A DNA stretch of 64,000 nucleotides, taken from NCBI GenBank assembly GCA_964506245.1, contig CAZDKK010000005.1, positions 1-64,000 on the forward strand, given 5' to 3'. The position numbers were made by a program, and so were the translations under genes. The DNA is from CAZDKK01 sp964506245. Lineage in GTDB: Bacteria; Eisenbacteria; RBG-16-71-46; CAIMUX01; WJJG01. Positions 55,473 through 63,541 of the stretch are shown piece after piece. The number at the start of each line of letters is the position of its first letter. The first letter of the stretch is position 1. Under the pieces are notes generated by a model. It searched no databases. It saw only the letters and a program-made list of their open reading frames with translations, and was not told where the DNA came from.

Positions 55473-56633
55473 CTAGCGTTGCGGGAGCCCACCCAGCGCC
55501 TCGCGCAGCCGCTGGGCGGCCGCGCTGCCCGGATCGAGGCGCAGCGCCTCGCCGACCGCATGCACCGCGCCGTCGATCTCGCCCGTCTGCCGGTAGGCCC
55601 AGCCCAGGCCCACGAAACCGGCGGCGAACCGCGGGTAGAGCGTGGTGCAGTACTGGAATGCCTCGAGCGCCTCCTGGCCCCGGGACTCCCGCAGCAGGCG
55701 TCCCCCGATGGAGTGGAGGACATCGGCGGGCGGGGACACCGGAAACCCATACCGCTGGGACAGCCCGGCGTAATGAGACTTCACGTCCTCCAGCGTACCC
55801 GTTTGGAAGAGGCTGGGCGCCGGCCACCAAGTGGGGAATGCCCCGCGGAGGCCTTGGTAGAAACCCTTGACGGGGACGTGTCCTTCTCCCTCGAAGATGT
55901 CAAACCGGTGCTCGAGATTCTCCCCGGGAAGGGTCGCAAGCAGGGCATCGAATTCACGGATGCCGGACTGCAGCGCCTGCGGCTCGTCGCCGCCCCCCGA
56001 CAGGTACACGTACTGGCGGGTGATCGGATCCGTCTTCCTTGCCCGCAGCGCGGCGAGCAAGAGGTCCCGGCGCTCCGGCGCATCCAACCCCGGGCTCGAG
56101 GCGATGTAGACCTGGAACAGGTCGGGTCTCTGCACCCACGCGTAGAGCGTGAAGAGACCGGAGACGGAATGGCCCGCAAGGATGCGGTAGGGATGCGTGC
56201 GGTAGCGCGCCTCGACGTACGGGACCAGTTCCTGCTCGAGGAAGCGCAGGAAGCGTTGGGCCCCAGATTCCCCCTCGGACGGAGGCACGTTGGGTGGAAG
56301 TAGGTCGCGCGAGCGGTTCGTGTTCGGCAGGCCGACGATGATCATCTGGGGCACATAGTAGGGCGCCACCATCTCCAAGACCGAGACCCAATAGCCAAAG
56401 TGGTCCTCTCCATCGAGCGCGATCAGCAGCGGATAGCCGTCCTGGACGTCTCCGTAGTCATCCGGCAAGTGGATCTGGATGGGGCGGGCTTCGCCGAGAA
56501 TCTCCGAGTGCAGCTGCAGCTGCTGGCCGATGACCACGTCCTGCGGCGGCTGAGCGGCGGCGCGGGAGATGCCCAAGAAGGCCACGACCAGAAGCACGCT
56601 GCCCATCCTTCTTCCCTGCGCGCTCACCAGCAT
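55473..56633 (-). CDS. Secreted alpha/beta-hydrolase (esterase-D/Fes-like) with C-terminal TPR
   Basis: 386 residues from ATG 56633 with GGGAGGAGGG ahead. Signal peptide about residues 10-27 (GSVLLVVAFLGISRAAA). The esterase domain has the order of the putative-esterase family: IHLPDDYGDVQDGYPLLIAL, then IIVGLPNTNRSRDLLPP, the nucleophile elbow AGHSVSG, and a late His in EGEGHVPV. Members split siderophore or carbohydrate esters; the substrate here is unknown. Residues about 300-386 are two TPR-like helix pairs (GQEALEAFQYCTTLYPRFAA, GEIDGAVHAVGEALRLDPGS). It probably acts in the periplasm. Confidence 0.88.
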   Translation of the reverse strand: MLVSAQGRRMGSVLLVVAFLGISRAAAQPPQDVVIGQQLQLHSEILGEARPIQIHLPDDYGDVQDGYPLLIALDGEDHFGYWVSVLEMVAPYYVPQMIIVGLPNTNRSRDLLPPNVPPSEGESGAQRFLRFLEQELVPYVEARYRTHPYRILAGHSVSGLFTLYAWVQRPDLFQVYIASSPGLDAPERRDLLLAALRARKTDPITRQYVYLSGGGDEPQALQSGIREFDALLATLPGENLEHRFDIFEGEGHVPVKGFYQGLRGAFPTWWPAPSLFQTGTLEDVKSHYAGLSQRYGFPVSPPADVLHSIGGRLLRESRGQEALEAFQYCTTLYPRFAAGFVGLGWAYRQTGEIDGAVHAVGEALRLDPGSAAAQRLREALGGLPQR

Positions 56634-56714
56634 CCCCCTCCTCCCGGGGCTGCCCCGGAGCCAGATCAGCCCGTTGGGCTTCCTGCGCACGCCGACGTGG
56701 ACACCAACGCGGGA

Positions 56715-57083
56715 CTACCTCCGCACGCCGAGGTAGACACCGCCAGCATACGGCACCAGCCAGACGAGCCACACGAAGAGGCTATAGCGGTGGAAGACGC
56801 CCCGCAAATGCTCGCTTCCGCGGCGAATGACCCAGGAGGCCCAGATCGCGTGAGCCAGCATCAGGAGGATCGCAATCTGTCCCGTCAGCGTGTGCGGGTG
56901 GCGGAGGTCGAAGGGCTCGGTGGCGATGCGGTGCATGGCCAGGGTCCCGCAGACGTCGAAGGCAAAGCCCGTCCAAAACGCGGCTACATGCCAAGGCTTG
57001 AGGTAACGGCTCACGCGCTCAGACCACACGCCCACGGAGTAGAAGACCAGGGCGAGGGTGATGAGTGCAGCGGGTACGATCAA
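56715..57083 (-). CDS. HsmA (TIGR03987) family membrane protein
   Basis: 122 residues with four transmembrane segments. The opening LITLALVFYSVGVWSERVSRYLKPWH and the LMLAHAIWASWVI segment match the TIGR03987/HsmA family of small membrane proteins of uncertain function. The start is taken as TTG 57083, because CACGGAGGG lies eight bases upstream and the product then has family length. ATG starts further upstream (57158, 57266) would add poorly conserved residues encoded partly by an inverted repeat. No operon partner. Confidence 0.75.
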   Translation of the reverse strand: MIVPAALITLALVFYSVGVWSERVSRYLKPWHVAAFWTGFAFDVCGTLAMHRIATEPFDLRHPHTLTGQIAILLMLAHAIWASWVIRRGSEHLRGVFHRYSLFVWLVWLVPYAGGVYLGVRR

Positions 57084-57505
57084 AGGGGCGGCCCTCCGTG
57101 CGAGAAGCCAGGGTTGTGGAACGAAGATCTGTGATGCTCCTTGCCCGCACCCCACCATGATGGGGCTTCGCCGCAAGTTGCACCAGGATGCGGCATGGAC
57201 GACGCATTGCCCTGAAGAGAATGCAGCTAGCTCCCTCCCATCACAGATCTCCGTTCCACAGCCCAATGTTTACATCTATGATTAGCACAACTGATTGTTC
57301 TGGAAGGGATTCCCACCCTCTTCCCAGAAGAGCCGTCGCCCCAACCCCTTCCGTAACAGGCGTATACAGCCTCGATGTTACCCGTGTGCACCTGCAAAGA
57401 CGTGCGTGACTCCGCGCGGGACCCATGGCACACTCTATCCAGCTCACCAGGCATGGGCTAGTACTTGTCAACGGTGCAAGGCTTCGATGCTATGGAGGTT
57501 CATCA
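57084..57505. other. Intergenic region with inverted repeat and leader of the first tandem gene
   Basis: About 422 bases. It holds the 26-base inverted repeat pair (listed separately) and, from about 57380, a leader that is partly repeated ahead of the second tandem gene. It includes a 23-base identical block at 57438-57460 (matching 58398-58420) and identical ribosome-site sequence. The stretch 57265-57310 is A/T-richer (TTTACATCTATGATTAGC) and may contain promoter elements. Confidence 0.4.
57111..57264. repeat. 26-bp inverted repeat pair flanking about 102 bp
   Basis: The arm at 57111-57136 (GGGTTGTGGAACG...GATG) and the reverse complement of 57239-57264 agree at 24 of 26 positions. The spacer is 102 bases with no gene. 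This could be a small non-autonomous (MITE-like) element or a long-range hairpin in a leader. No target-site duplication was evident at the outer edges. Confidence 0.6.
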
Positions 57506-57997
57506 ATGAGATCATTGGTAGTCTTAGGGCTGTGCGCCGTGCTTGCAGCGGTCGCCTATGCCGGTCCGGGTGGCGATAACCGGATCTGCGAACCCTGCAT
57601 CAACATCGACGCCGCGATCTCTCCGACGCCGGCCTACCAGACCATTGCCGGGTCGACGGTCGGCCAGCCGAATAGCGAGTACGCCTACAGCTTCTGCGCT
57701 GTCGCGGGCGGCTCGTACCGCTTCACCTTCTGTGAGGGTGGCGGCTCGGCCACGTTCGACACGGCCATGTCGGTCCAGGGCCCGAATGTGTGCGGTGCCT
57801 ACATCGTCTGCAACGACGACTTCTGCGGTCTGCAGTCGCAGGTTGACTTCTATGCGCCCGCTGCTGCGACCTACATCGTCGTCGTGGACGGCTGGAGCAC
57901 TAATGCGGGCACCTACGTGCTGGCGTATCGCGGTCCGGAGGCTCCGTCTCCCACCGAGAACACCAACTGGGGCCAGATCAAGGCGCTCTATCGCTAA
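57506..57997 (+). CDS. Small secreted Cys-containing protein, tandem copy 1
   Basis: 163 residues, GGAGG seven bases ahead of the ATG. Signal peptide residues 1-19 (SLVVLGLCAVLAAVAYAG). The mature part starts with an RICEPC pair, then a beta-sandwich with Cys in SFCAVAGG, FTFCEGGG, NVCGAYIVCNDDFCG. This layout recalls bacterial pre-peptidase C-terminal (PPC) domains (YRFTFCEGG, SATFDTAMSVQGPN, AATYIVVVDGWSTNAGTYVL). It ends EAPSPTENTNWGQIKALYR. It has no catalytic residues; perhaps a surface or binding protein. A terminator hairpin follows. Its 308-base core is identical to that of copy 2. Confidence 0.88.
   Translation: MRSLVVLGLCAVLAAVAYAGPGGDNRICEPCINIDAAISPTPAYQTIAGSTVGQPNSEYAYSFCAVAGGSYRFTFCEGGGSATFDTAMSVQGPNVCGAYIVCNDDFCGLQSQVDFYAPAAATYIVVVDGWSTNAGTYVLAYRGPEAPSPTENTNWGQIKALYR
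57677..57984 (+). repeat. 308-bp block identical to 58625-58932
   Basis: By direct reading, all 308 bases from GAGTACGCC to the AAGGC near the end of the gene are the same as in copy 2, while the signal-peptide region and the last codons differ, including synonymous changes. The sharp borders point to gene conversion or recent partial duplication. Confidence 0.8.
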
Positions 57998-58465
57998 AGT
58001 GAGCCGGCCCGCGATTACGAGATCGTGAGTCAGGAGAACCCGAGCGGGGCAGGCACGGCTTGCCCCGCTCACTCTTTGCCCCGGGAGTCTTTCCAGAGCT
58101 GATCCCGGCTCGGCAGCAGCCTGGGAAGCCGAGGCTGCCCGGGAGGATCGGCTTCCCTCAAGGCATCACCCAGCACGCGGATCTGGCCGGAGATTCCCCA
58201 ACCTGCACGTCACCAGCCATCTCATTATTCCATAATGGGTTGCACCCCAACTTGCCTCGGGCGCGTCGCCCACTGGCTGGTCCCGGCCACGTGGCCCGGC
58301 TGCAGCGCCATCCTGACAGCCCGGCTCAACGCCAGGCAATTTGGTTACACCTGCAAATGTTTACGTGACGCCGGGGGGCGTCTTGTGTCATACTTACTCC
58401 AGCTCACCAGGCATGGGCTACTTTGACTCTGTGGTGCAAGGCTTCTTTGCTATGGAGGTTCATCA
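57998..58465. other. Spacer between the two tandem genes
   Basis: About 468 bases. It holds the copy-1 terminator hairpin, a short A/T-rich dyad CATTAT-TCC-ATAATG at 58223-58237 that could be an operator, and the copy-2 leader with the 23-base block at 58398-58420. No further gene or remnant was seen. Confidence 0.45.
58042..58070 (+). terminator. Terminator hairpin after tandem copy 1
   Basis: GAGCGGGGCA at 58042-58051 pairs perfectly with TGCCCCGCTC at 58061-58070; three more pairs, one of them G-U, can close the loop. ACTCTTT follows. A related hairpin follows copy 2, which supports a real terminator. Confidence 0.75.
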
Positions 58466-58945
58466 ATGAGATCACTGGTAATCCTCGGGCTCTGCGCAGT
58501 GCTGGCATCGGTCGCATATGCCGAGAACCGGATTTGCGAGCCTTGCTTGGACATCGACGCGGCCATCGCGCCCACGCAGACCTACCAGACTATTGCCGGG
58601 TCGACGGTCGGCCAGCCGAACTACGAGTACGCCTACAGCTTCTGCGCTGTCGCGGGCGGCTCGTACCGCTTCACCTTCTGTGAGGGTGGCGGCTCGGCCA
58701 CGTTCGACACGGCCATGTCGGTCCAGGGCCCGAATGTGTGCGGTGCCTACATCGTCTGCAACGACGACTTCTGCGGTCTGCAGTCGCAGGTTGACTTCTA
58801 TGCGCCCGCTGCTGCGACCTACATCGTCGTCGTGGACGGCTGGAGCACTAATGCGGGCACCTACGTGCTGGCGTATCGCGGTCCGGAGGCTCCGTCTCCC
58901 ACCGAGAACACCAACTGGGGCCAGATCAAGGCTCTGTACCGCTAA
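58466..58945 (+). CDS. Small secreted Cys-containing protein, tandem copy 2
   Basis: 159 residues with the same ribosome site and leader as copy 1. The signal peptide (SLVILGLCAVLASVAYA) and first mature residues (RICEPCLDIDAAIAPTQ) differ from copy 1 by several codons and a four-residue gap. From EYAYSFCAVAGG to the end the protein is the same, and the DNA is identical over 308 bases. The PPC-like beta-sandwich and its six Cys are kept, so both copies are probably functional. A terminator hairpin follows. Confidence 0.88.
   Translation: MRSLVILGLCAVLASVAYAENRICEPCLDIDAAIAPTQTYQTIAGSTVGQPNYEYAYSFCAVAGGSYRFTFCEGGGSATFDTAMSVQGPNVCGAYIVCNDDFCGLQSQVDFYAPAAATYIVVVDGWSTNAGTYVLAYRGPEAPSPTENTNWGQIKALYR
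58625..58932 (+). repeat. 308-bp block identical to 57677-57984
   Basis: Second member of the identical pair; the copies are 948 bases apart. See the first member for borders. Confidence 0.8.
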
Positions 58946-58992
58946 GCCGATCCGGCTCACGATCGCGAGATCGTGAGGTAGGACGAAACGCT

Positions 58993-59017
58993 GCGGGGCA
59001 GGCGACGTCTGCCCCGC
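58993..59017 (+). terminator. Terminator hairpin after tandem copy 2
   Basis: GCGGGGCAG at 58993-59001, seven-base loop, then CTGCCCCGC at 59009-59017, followed by TCGTCTTGTG. Core stem sequence is shared with the hairpin after copy 1. Confidence 0.7.
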
Positions 59018-59254
59018 TCGTCTTGTGCTCGCCGGCGCCAGGCCCCCCCAATCCGTGGGGGTCCAGGCTAGCGCGCAACCCAGTTGCGTGCTCGCGGCCC
59101 ACACCTCTGATCCCGCAGTCGTTGCGCGTTCGCCCCGCGCTCCATCCAGGGGTCTGTTCTTGCTCCAGAAACGCGTTCTCTGTCAGGATATATAGGTGTG
59201 TTTCGCTCCGGCATCGGAGCGACCGGGGCCACCATGGGTCGAGGTCCAGTGAGC

Positions 59255-60508
59255 ATGCCAACCTCGCAGAGGGGAAAGAGAATCGACCTGGGCTGGCTGA
59301 ATTCCTCGCGCTTGCACGTGTTCCTCTTCTGCGGCCTGCTGGTGGCCACGCCCTTCATGATGGTGACACGGTACCTGCAGGAGGTCATCGGGCGGATCTC
59401 CCGCCTCCACTTCCCGTTTGCCGGCCAGGAAGTCCCGCTCATCCCGGTGGTGGCCGGTCTGGTCGTGATCGGGGCCCTGCTCATTGCGCGCCGTCAGATC
59501 ACCAAGCTCCGTGTGGTGGCTGGCCTGATAGTCCTGCTCATGATTGCCCTCGGGCAGCAGATCACCGACTACTACTTCGATCACACCTTCTATGACCTGC
59601 AGCAGAACTGGCACTATATCGCGTACTGCCTCTTTGCCGTGATGCTCTTTCGCGATCTGGCCCCCCGGGGGATTCCTCAGGGTCGGATCCTCCTCACCAC
59701 CTTCCTCGCGGCGCTGGCGTGCTCGACCTTCGACGAGGGCTTCCAGCGCAACCTCAGCAACCGCACCTTCGATCTGAGCGATATCGCCAAGGACGCCTTG
59801 GGTGCGGTCATGGGCATGACGGCGATCTACCTGGGCGAGAACCGCACGGGCGCGATCCTGCGCAATTGGAGGCCGGTGCTTCACCGCAATCTGCGCGAGT
59901 ATCTCAACCATGGATCCTCGATGCTCCTGCTCTGCGCCCTGTTCGCGTACTTGTTCCTCTGCTACGGCTCGATCCTCAGTGAGGAGGAATACACTGGTCT
60001 CGTGGCGCTCTTCACGCTGGCGACCTTCGTCTTCGTGTTCCTGGTGATTCATTTCCTGCAGTTCCGATGGCCCAGACGCATTCTCCTGGGGATCCTGATC
60101 GTCGCCCTGGCCACCCAGGCGTTCTTCTACCTGAAGTACCGCGATGCGAACATCGTGCACCAGCAGAAGGGCCTGGTGGTCTACAGGGGCATCCCGGTCC
60201 CCTTCTTCGACCTCATGATCTTTCCCGATGGTGGCATCCGCCTGGTCGACAAGAAGGAGCACTTCTACGCGCGCGACCGGCAGGCGTTCATGAAGAAGCG
60301 GGCGGACATCATCCTCATCGGCAGCGGCACTGAAGGCACCGGAGGCAGGGGGTTCCCCTCCGACGCCGTTCACCAGTTCAACTACAACTTCGCCATCCGG
60401 CGCGGCTCGCAGGTCATCATCCTGAAGAACCCGGAAGCCTGTGCGCTCTTCAATCGGCTGAAGCGAGAGGGGAAGAATGTCCTCTTCGTCCTCCACCACG
60501 AAGTCTGA
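59255..60508 (+). CDS. VanZ-like membrane protein fused to a C-terminal Mth938-like domain
   Basis: 417 residues. ATG 59255 is nine bases after GAGGT; ATG 59234 is also in frame. Residues about 15-290 have around eight transmembrane segments. QQITDYYFDHTFYDLQQNWHY and FDEGFQRNLSNRTFDLSDIA-KD give the VanZ-family pattern (a conserved acidic pair and a D-x-x-D-x-x-x-N-x-x-G-like segment, here DIAKDALGA). Residues about 305-417 match Mth938/DUF498 (ADIILIGSGTEGT, LFNRLKREGKNVLFVLHHEV), a small soluble fold of unknown function. Fusion of the two is unusual. It overlaps the TPR gene by 32 bases and heads a three-gene operon. Confidence 0.82.
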   Translation: MPTSQRGKRIDLGWLNSSRLHVFLFCGLLVATPFMMVTRYLQEVIGRISRLHFPFAGQEVPLIPVVAGLVVIGALLIARRQITKLRVVAGLIVLLMIALGQQITDYYFDHTFYDLQQNWHYIAYCLFAVMLFRDLAPRGIPQGRILLTTFLAALACSTFDEGFQRNLSNRTFDLSDIAKDALGAVMGMTAIYLGENRTGAILRNWRPVLHRNLREYLNHGSSMLLLCALFAYLFLCYGSILSEEEYTGLVALFTLATFVFVFLVIHFLQFRWPRRILLGILIVALATQAFFYLKYRDANIVHQQKGLVVYRGIPVPFFDLMIFPDGGIRLVDKKEHFYARDRQAFMKKRADIILIGSGTEGTGGRGFPSDAVHQFNYNFAIRRGSQVIILKNPEACALFNRLKREGKNVLFVLHHEV

Positions 60509-61442
60509 CGCCGCGCTGCCCACGGACGGCGACCGGCCCCGGGGCGGCCCGTACCGCAACCACGTGCTGGTCACGATCGGGCTGCTCTTCACCTGGGTGG
60601 TCCTGCTCTTCTTCGGCCTCCTCTCGGCGACAACCCCCCCTTGGCTGGTGTCGCTCTCCGATCCCGGCCGCCGGGTCGAGAGCACCGATGCGAAGAACCT
60701 CGGGGATGATGCCCTGCGGCAGGGCAATCTGGGGCTCGCGGCGGCGCAGTATCAGCACGCCCTGAAGATCAGGCCGGATGAGGGCGGCGCCATCGTGAAC
60801 TTGGGGATCGTCCTGATCAAGGCCGGTCGCGTGGACGAGGGCGAGAGGGTTCTGCGGGATGGCCTGAAGATCACCCACAGCGACGTCAGCCGGGGGTTGA
60901 TGCTCTACACCCTGGGCCTGCTGGATGAGCAGCGCGGCAATCGCGAGGCGGCAATGGCCAACTACCGCGAGGCCATCGCATGCGGCACCGATCTGGCAAA
61001 GCGCTATCACCGGCTCGGGTCGCTCTACCTTGCGGCGGGGCAGCTCGACAGCGCGCAGGTGACCTTCGAGAAGGCCCTGGCGTACCAGCTTGACCCGGCA
61101 TCCTCCTACCGCGAGATGCTCGTCCTCGGCATGGATGCTCTGGAGGACGACACCGTGCACGTGGCCGTCATGCGGGAACTGCTCCGACAGCCGGTCACGG
61201 AGAACGACCTGGCCCGCTACGACCTCGAGACCATCCGGCAGGTCCAGCTGCAAGACACGTCCGTCGCCGATACGTACAACTACCTGGGATGGGTTGCCAT
61301 TCAGAGAGAGGACTTCGCCAAGGCGACGGCATACTTCGAGAAGTCTCTGGAGATCTGGCCCGGCAATCGCAATGCGGTCGAGAATCTGCGCGTCCTCAGG
61401 CAGATCGAAGCGGATGCCCGGCAGCGGGGAGCCGGCTCATGA
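60477..61442 (+). CDS. Membrane-anchored TPR protein
   Basis: 321 residues. GAGAGGGGAAG ahead of the ATG, which lies inside the end of the VanZ-Mth938 gene. One transmembrane segment at about residues 30-52 (HVLVTIGLLFTWVVLLFFGL), then TPR units: NLGDDALRQGNLGLAAAQYQ, IVNLGIVLIKAGRVDEGERV, LYTLGLLDEQRGNREAAMAN, RLGSLYLAAGQLDSAQVTFE and a last one, NYLGWVAIQREDFAKATAYF. It is likely a scaffold on the outer face of the membrane. It is coupled by ATGA to the SUMF1 gene downstream. Confidence 0.88.
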   Translation: MSSSSSTTKSDAALPTDGDRPRGGPYRNHVLVTIGLLFTWVVLLFFGLLSATTPPWLVSLSDPGRRVESTDAKNLGDDALRQGNLGLAAAQYQHALKIRPDEGGAIVNLGIVLIKAGRVDEGERVLRDGLKITHSDVSRGLMLYTLGLLDEQRGNREAAMANYREAIACGTDLAKRYHRLGSLYLAAGQLDSAQVTFEKALAYQLDPASSYREMLVLGMDALEDDTVHVAVMRELLRQPVTENDLARYDLETIRQVQLQDTSVADTYNYLGWVAIQREDFAKATAYFEKSLEIWPGNRNAVENLRVLRQIEADARQRGAGS

Positions 61443-62587
61443 GTCTGCCCGGATGCGTGCCCGGCCTTGGGCCGGAGGTGCGCACGGATAGGCGTGGGAG
61501 CCTGGTGTGGTGCGCCCTTGCCCTGTGGGGAGGGGTGTTGCCGCTCGTCGGGGCCGGCGCCGGGGCCGAGGAGATCTGGACGGTGCGAATCCACCGAGCG
61601 GGGACGGTCGACGAATACACCCTGGCGGCAGTGGACAGCATCACGTTCCATGCGGACACCTCCCTCGTGCCGATGGTCCTGGTCCCCGCGGGGCAGTTCG
61701 TGATGGGCGACGGGATCTCGGCCTGCGGCCAGCAGCAGCGCGAGGTGACGCTCACGCGCAGCTACCTCCTGGCGCAGCACGAGGTCACCAACGGCGAGTA
61801 CCTCGCACTTCTCCAGTGGGCCTACGATGAATCCCTCGTGACCGTCACGCCCGCGGGGGTGTGGGACAATCTGGATGGCAGCACGGAGCTGCTCCTGGCC
61901 CTGGACAACGACTGGGCGGAGATCCAGTTCGACGGCGTCGGCGTGTTCTACCTGCGGGCTTCTCCGTCGCCGGAGGCGCAGCAGGCCTACCCGGGCGGGT
62001 ACGATCCTGCCGTGCATGCGGTCAAGGAGACCACCTGGCACGGGGCGGTCGCCTTCTGCGACTGGCTGAGCCTCCGCATGGGGTTCCCGCGCGCGTACGA
62101 TCACGCGACCTGGGAGTGCAACGGGGGCGACCCGTACGGCGCCCGCGGCTATCGGTTGCCGACCGATGCCGAGTGGGAGTACGCGGCGCAGTTCGACGAT
62201 GAGCGGATGTACCCGTGGGGAAACGAACCGCCCGATTGCAGCCGCGCGAACTACTACCTTCCACCCTACCAGCTCTGTGTCGGATGGACCGCCCCGGCCG
62301 GAAGCCATCCCAGCGCACCGGCCAGCCTCGGGCTGTTCCACATGGCCGGCAACATGTGGGAATGGTGCAATGACCGGTACATGTGCGACCTGGGGACCGA
62401 TCCGGTGGTGGATCCCCCGGGGCCGCTCACGGGCGATCGCCGCGTCTGTCACGGTGGCGGTTACGCCAGCGGTCCCAATGACATGCGGTGCGCTCTGCGC
62501 GTTTACACCTACCCGGCGAGCAGCAGCTACACTCACGGGTTCCGCATCGCGAGAACGTCCAGCAGGCTCACCTCGGGTCGACAATGA
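61439..62587 (+). CDS. Secreted SUMF1/formylglycine-generating-enzyme-like protein
   Basis: 382 residues, ATGA overlap with the TPR gene. The signal peptide is residues about 20-43 (SLVWCALALWGGVLPLVGAG). A short segment TVDEYTLAAVDSITF, common in Bacteroidota surface proteins, precedes the SUMF1 fold: MVLVPAGQFVMGDG, HEVTNGEYLALLQWAYDE, ETTWHGAVAFCDWLSLRMG, YRLPTDAEWEYAAQFDDE, GLFHMAGNMWEWCNDRYM, GGGYASGPNDMRCALR, GFRIAR. The two active-site Cys of true FGE are not evident in the expected RVxRGGS-type segment, so sulfatase activation is doubtful. The 3' end overlaps the convergent phosphoesterase gene by 55 bases. Confidence 0.88.
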   Translation: MSLPGCVPGLGPEVRTDRRGSLVWCALALWGGVLPLVGAGAGAEEIWTVRIHRAGTVDEYTLAAVDSITFHADTSLVPMVLVPAGQFVMGDGISACGQQQREVTLTRSYLLAQHEVTNGEYLALLQWAYDESLVTVTPAGVWDNLDGSTELLLALDNDWAEIQFDGVGVFYLRASPSPEAQQAYPGGYDPAVHAVKETTWHGAVAFCDWLSLRMGFPRAYDHATWECNGGDPYGARGYRLPTDAEWEYAAQFDDERMYPWGNEPPDCSRANYYLPPYQLCVGWTAPAGSHPSAPASLGLFHMAGNMWEWCNDRYMCDLGTDPVVDPPGPLTGDRRVCHGGGYASGPNDMRCALRVYTYPASSSYTHGFRIARTSSRLTSGRQ

Positions 62588-63393
62588 AAGCGGATCCCAT
62601 AGAGGCTGCCCACCCCGCGGGTTGTATAGATCGAGCGGCCCTTCCACGCGTGGAGACCGGACACGAACCCGCGGTCACGCACGGGTACGATCGGTGGACC
62701 CAGGAGCGGGAGGACGACCTGCCCGCCGTGGGTATGACCGCAGAGCATGAGATCCCAGGGATGCGGCTCCAGGGCGTCCTTGGTGTCCGGATTGTGGGCC
62801 AGGGCGACGATCGCCTGGACCTCCTCGCTCTGCAGCCCTTGAAAGGCCGCCTGGGGATCGCACCCGCCCGCCCAGAGATCCGCCACGCCCGCCACGCCGA
62901 TCCTGGATCCGGCGACCTCCAGTACCCGCGACGCGTTGTGGAGCACGACAAACCCAGCTTCCTCGAGCATCCCCGTGATCAAGTTCGGGTCGCGGGGCCC
63001 TCCCCGCGGATGGCTCCAGCTCCCGCCGTCGTGGTTCCCGAGCACCGCCACGGCCGGTGCAGCCGCGGGCAGGGCCCGCAGCAGCGCTCCGTACGGCTTG
63101 AGGTCGAGGGCTTCCCCGGCGGTGATGAAGTCCCCCGTGACGCAGATGAGCTCGGGCCTGCGCTGCAGACCGGAACGGATCGCCTGCTCGATCAGCGCGA
63201 GCGGGACGACGGCGGAGTAATGGAGATCGGAGAGATGCAGGATCCTGAGCGGGGCGCTGAGCCGCGCGCGGGGCAGCCGAATCGCCACCTCTCGGACTTC
63301 GAGCCAGCTGGATTCCAGGAGCCGCGAGTAGGCGGCCCCCAACACCCCCAGGGCGCCTACCCCCAGGAGCAGCTTGCGTCTGCTGATAGACAT
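62533..63393 (-). CDS. Metallophosphoesterase (YkuE/YaeI-like)
   Basis: 286 residues. Calcineurin-like fold with all five metal motifs: HLSDLHYS, GDFITAG, GNHDGGSWSH, AHNPD and GHTHGGQV. The N-terminus MSISRRKLLLGVGALGVLGA has an RR pair followed by a hydrophobic segment, suggesting Tat or membrane-anchored export. Relatives hydrolyse UDP-diacylglucosamine or other phospho-substrates at the membrane; the substrate here is not known. ATG 63393 is chosen because the upstream frame is Arg/Pro-rich. It is convergent with the SUMF1 gene and divergent from the partial gene at the right edge. Confidence 0.92.
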   Translation of the reverse strand: MSISRRKLLLGVGALGVLGAAYSRLLESSWLEVREVAIRLPRARLSAPLRILHLSDLHYSAVVPLALIEQAIRSGLQRRPELICVTGDFITAGEALDLKPYGALLRALPAAAPAVAVLGNHDGGSWSHPRGGPRDPNLITGMLEEAGFVVLHNASRVLEVAGSRIGVAGVADLWAGGCDPQAAFQGLQSEEVQAIVALAHNPDTKDALEPHPWDLMLCGHTHGGQVVLPLLGPPIVPVRDRGFVSGLHAWKGRSIYTTRGVGSLYGIRFHCRPEVSLLDVLAMRNP

Positions 63394-63541
63394 CTCCACT
63401 GTCCTCTGCTCGGTCCCGGTGCGCGGTTCGGCCGGCGGATCGCGATCCACGCGTGGCCGCGCGCAGTAGAGCAACGTCGCGCGCCGGAGGTCAACCGCGA
63501 AGACCGCGCCGGCGGGAACACGTGATCTCAGGAGAGACCCG

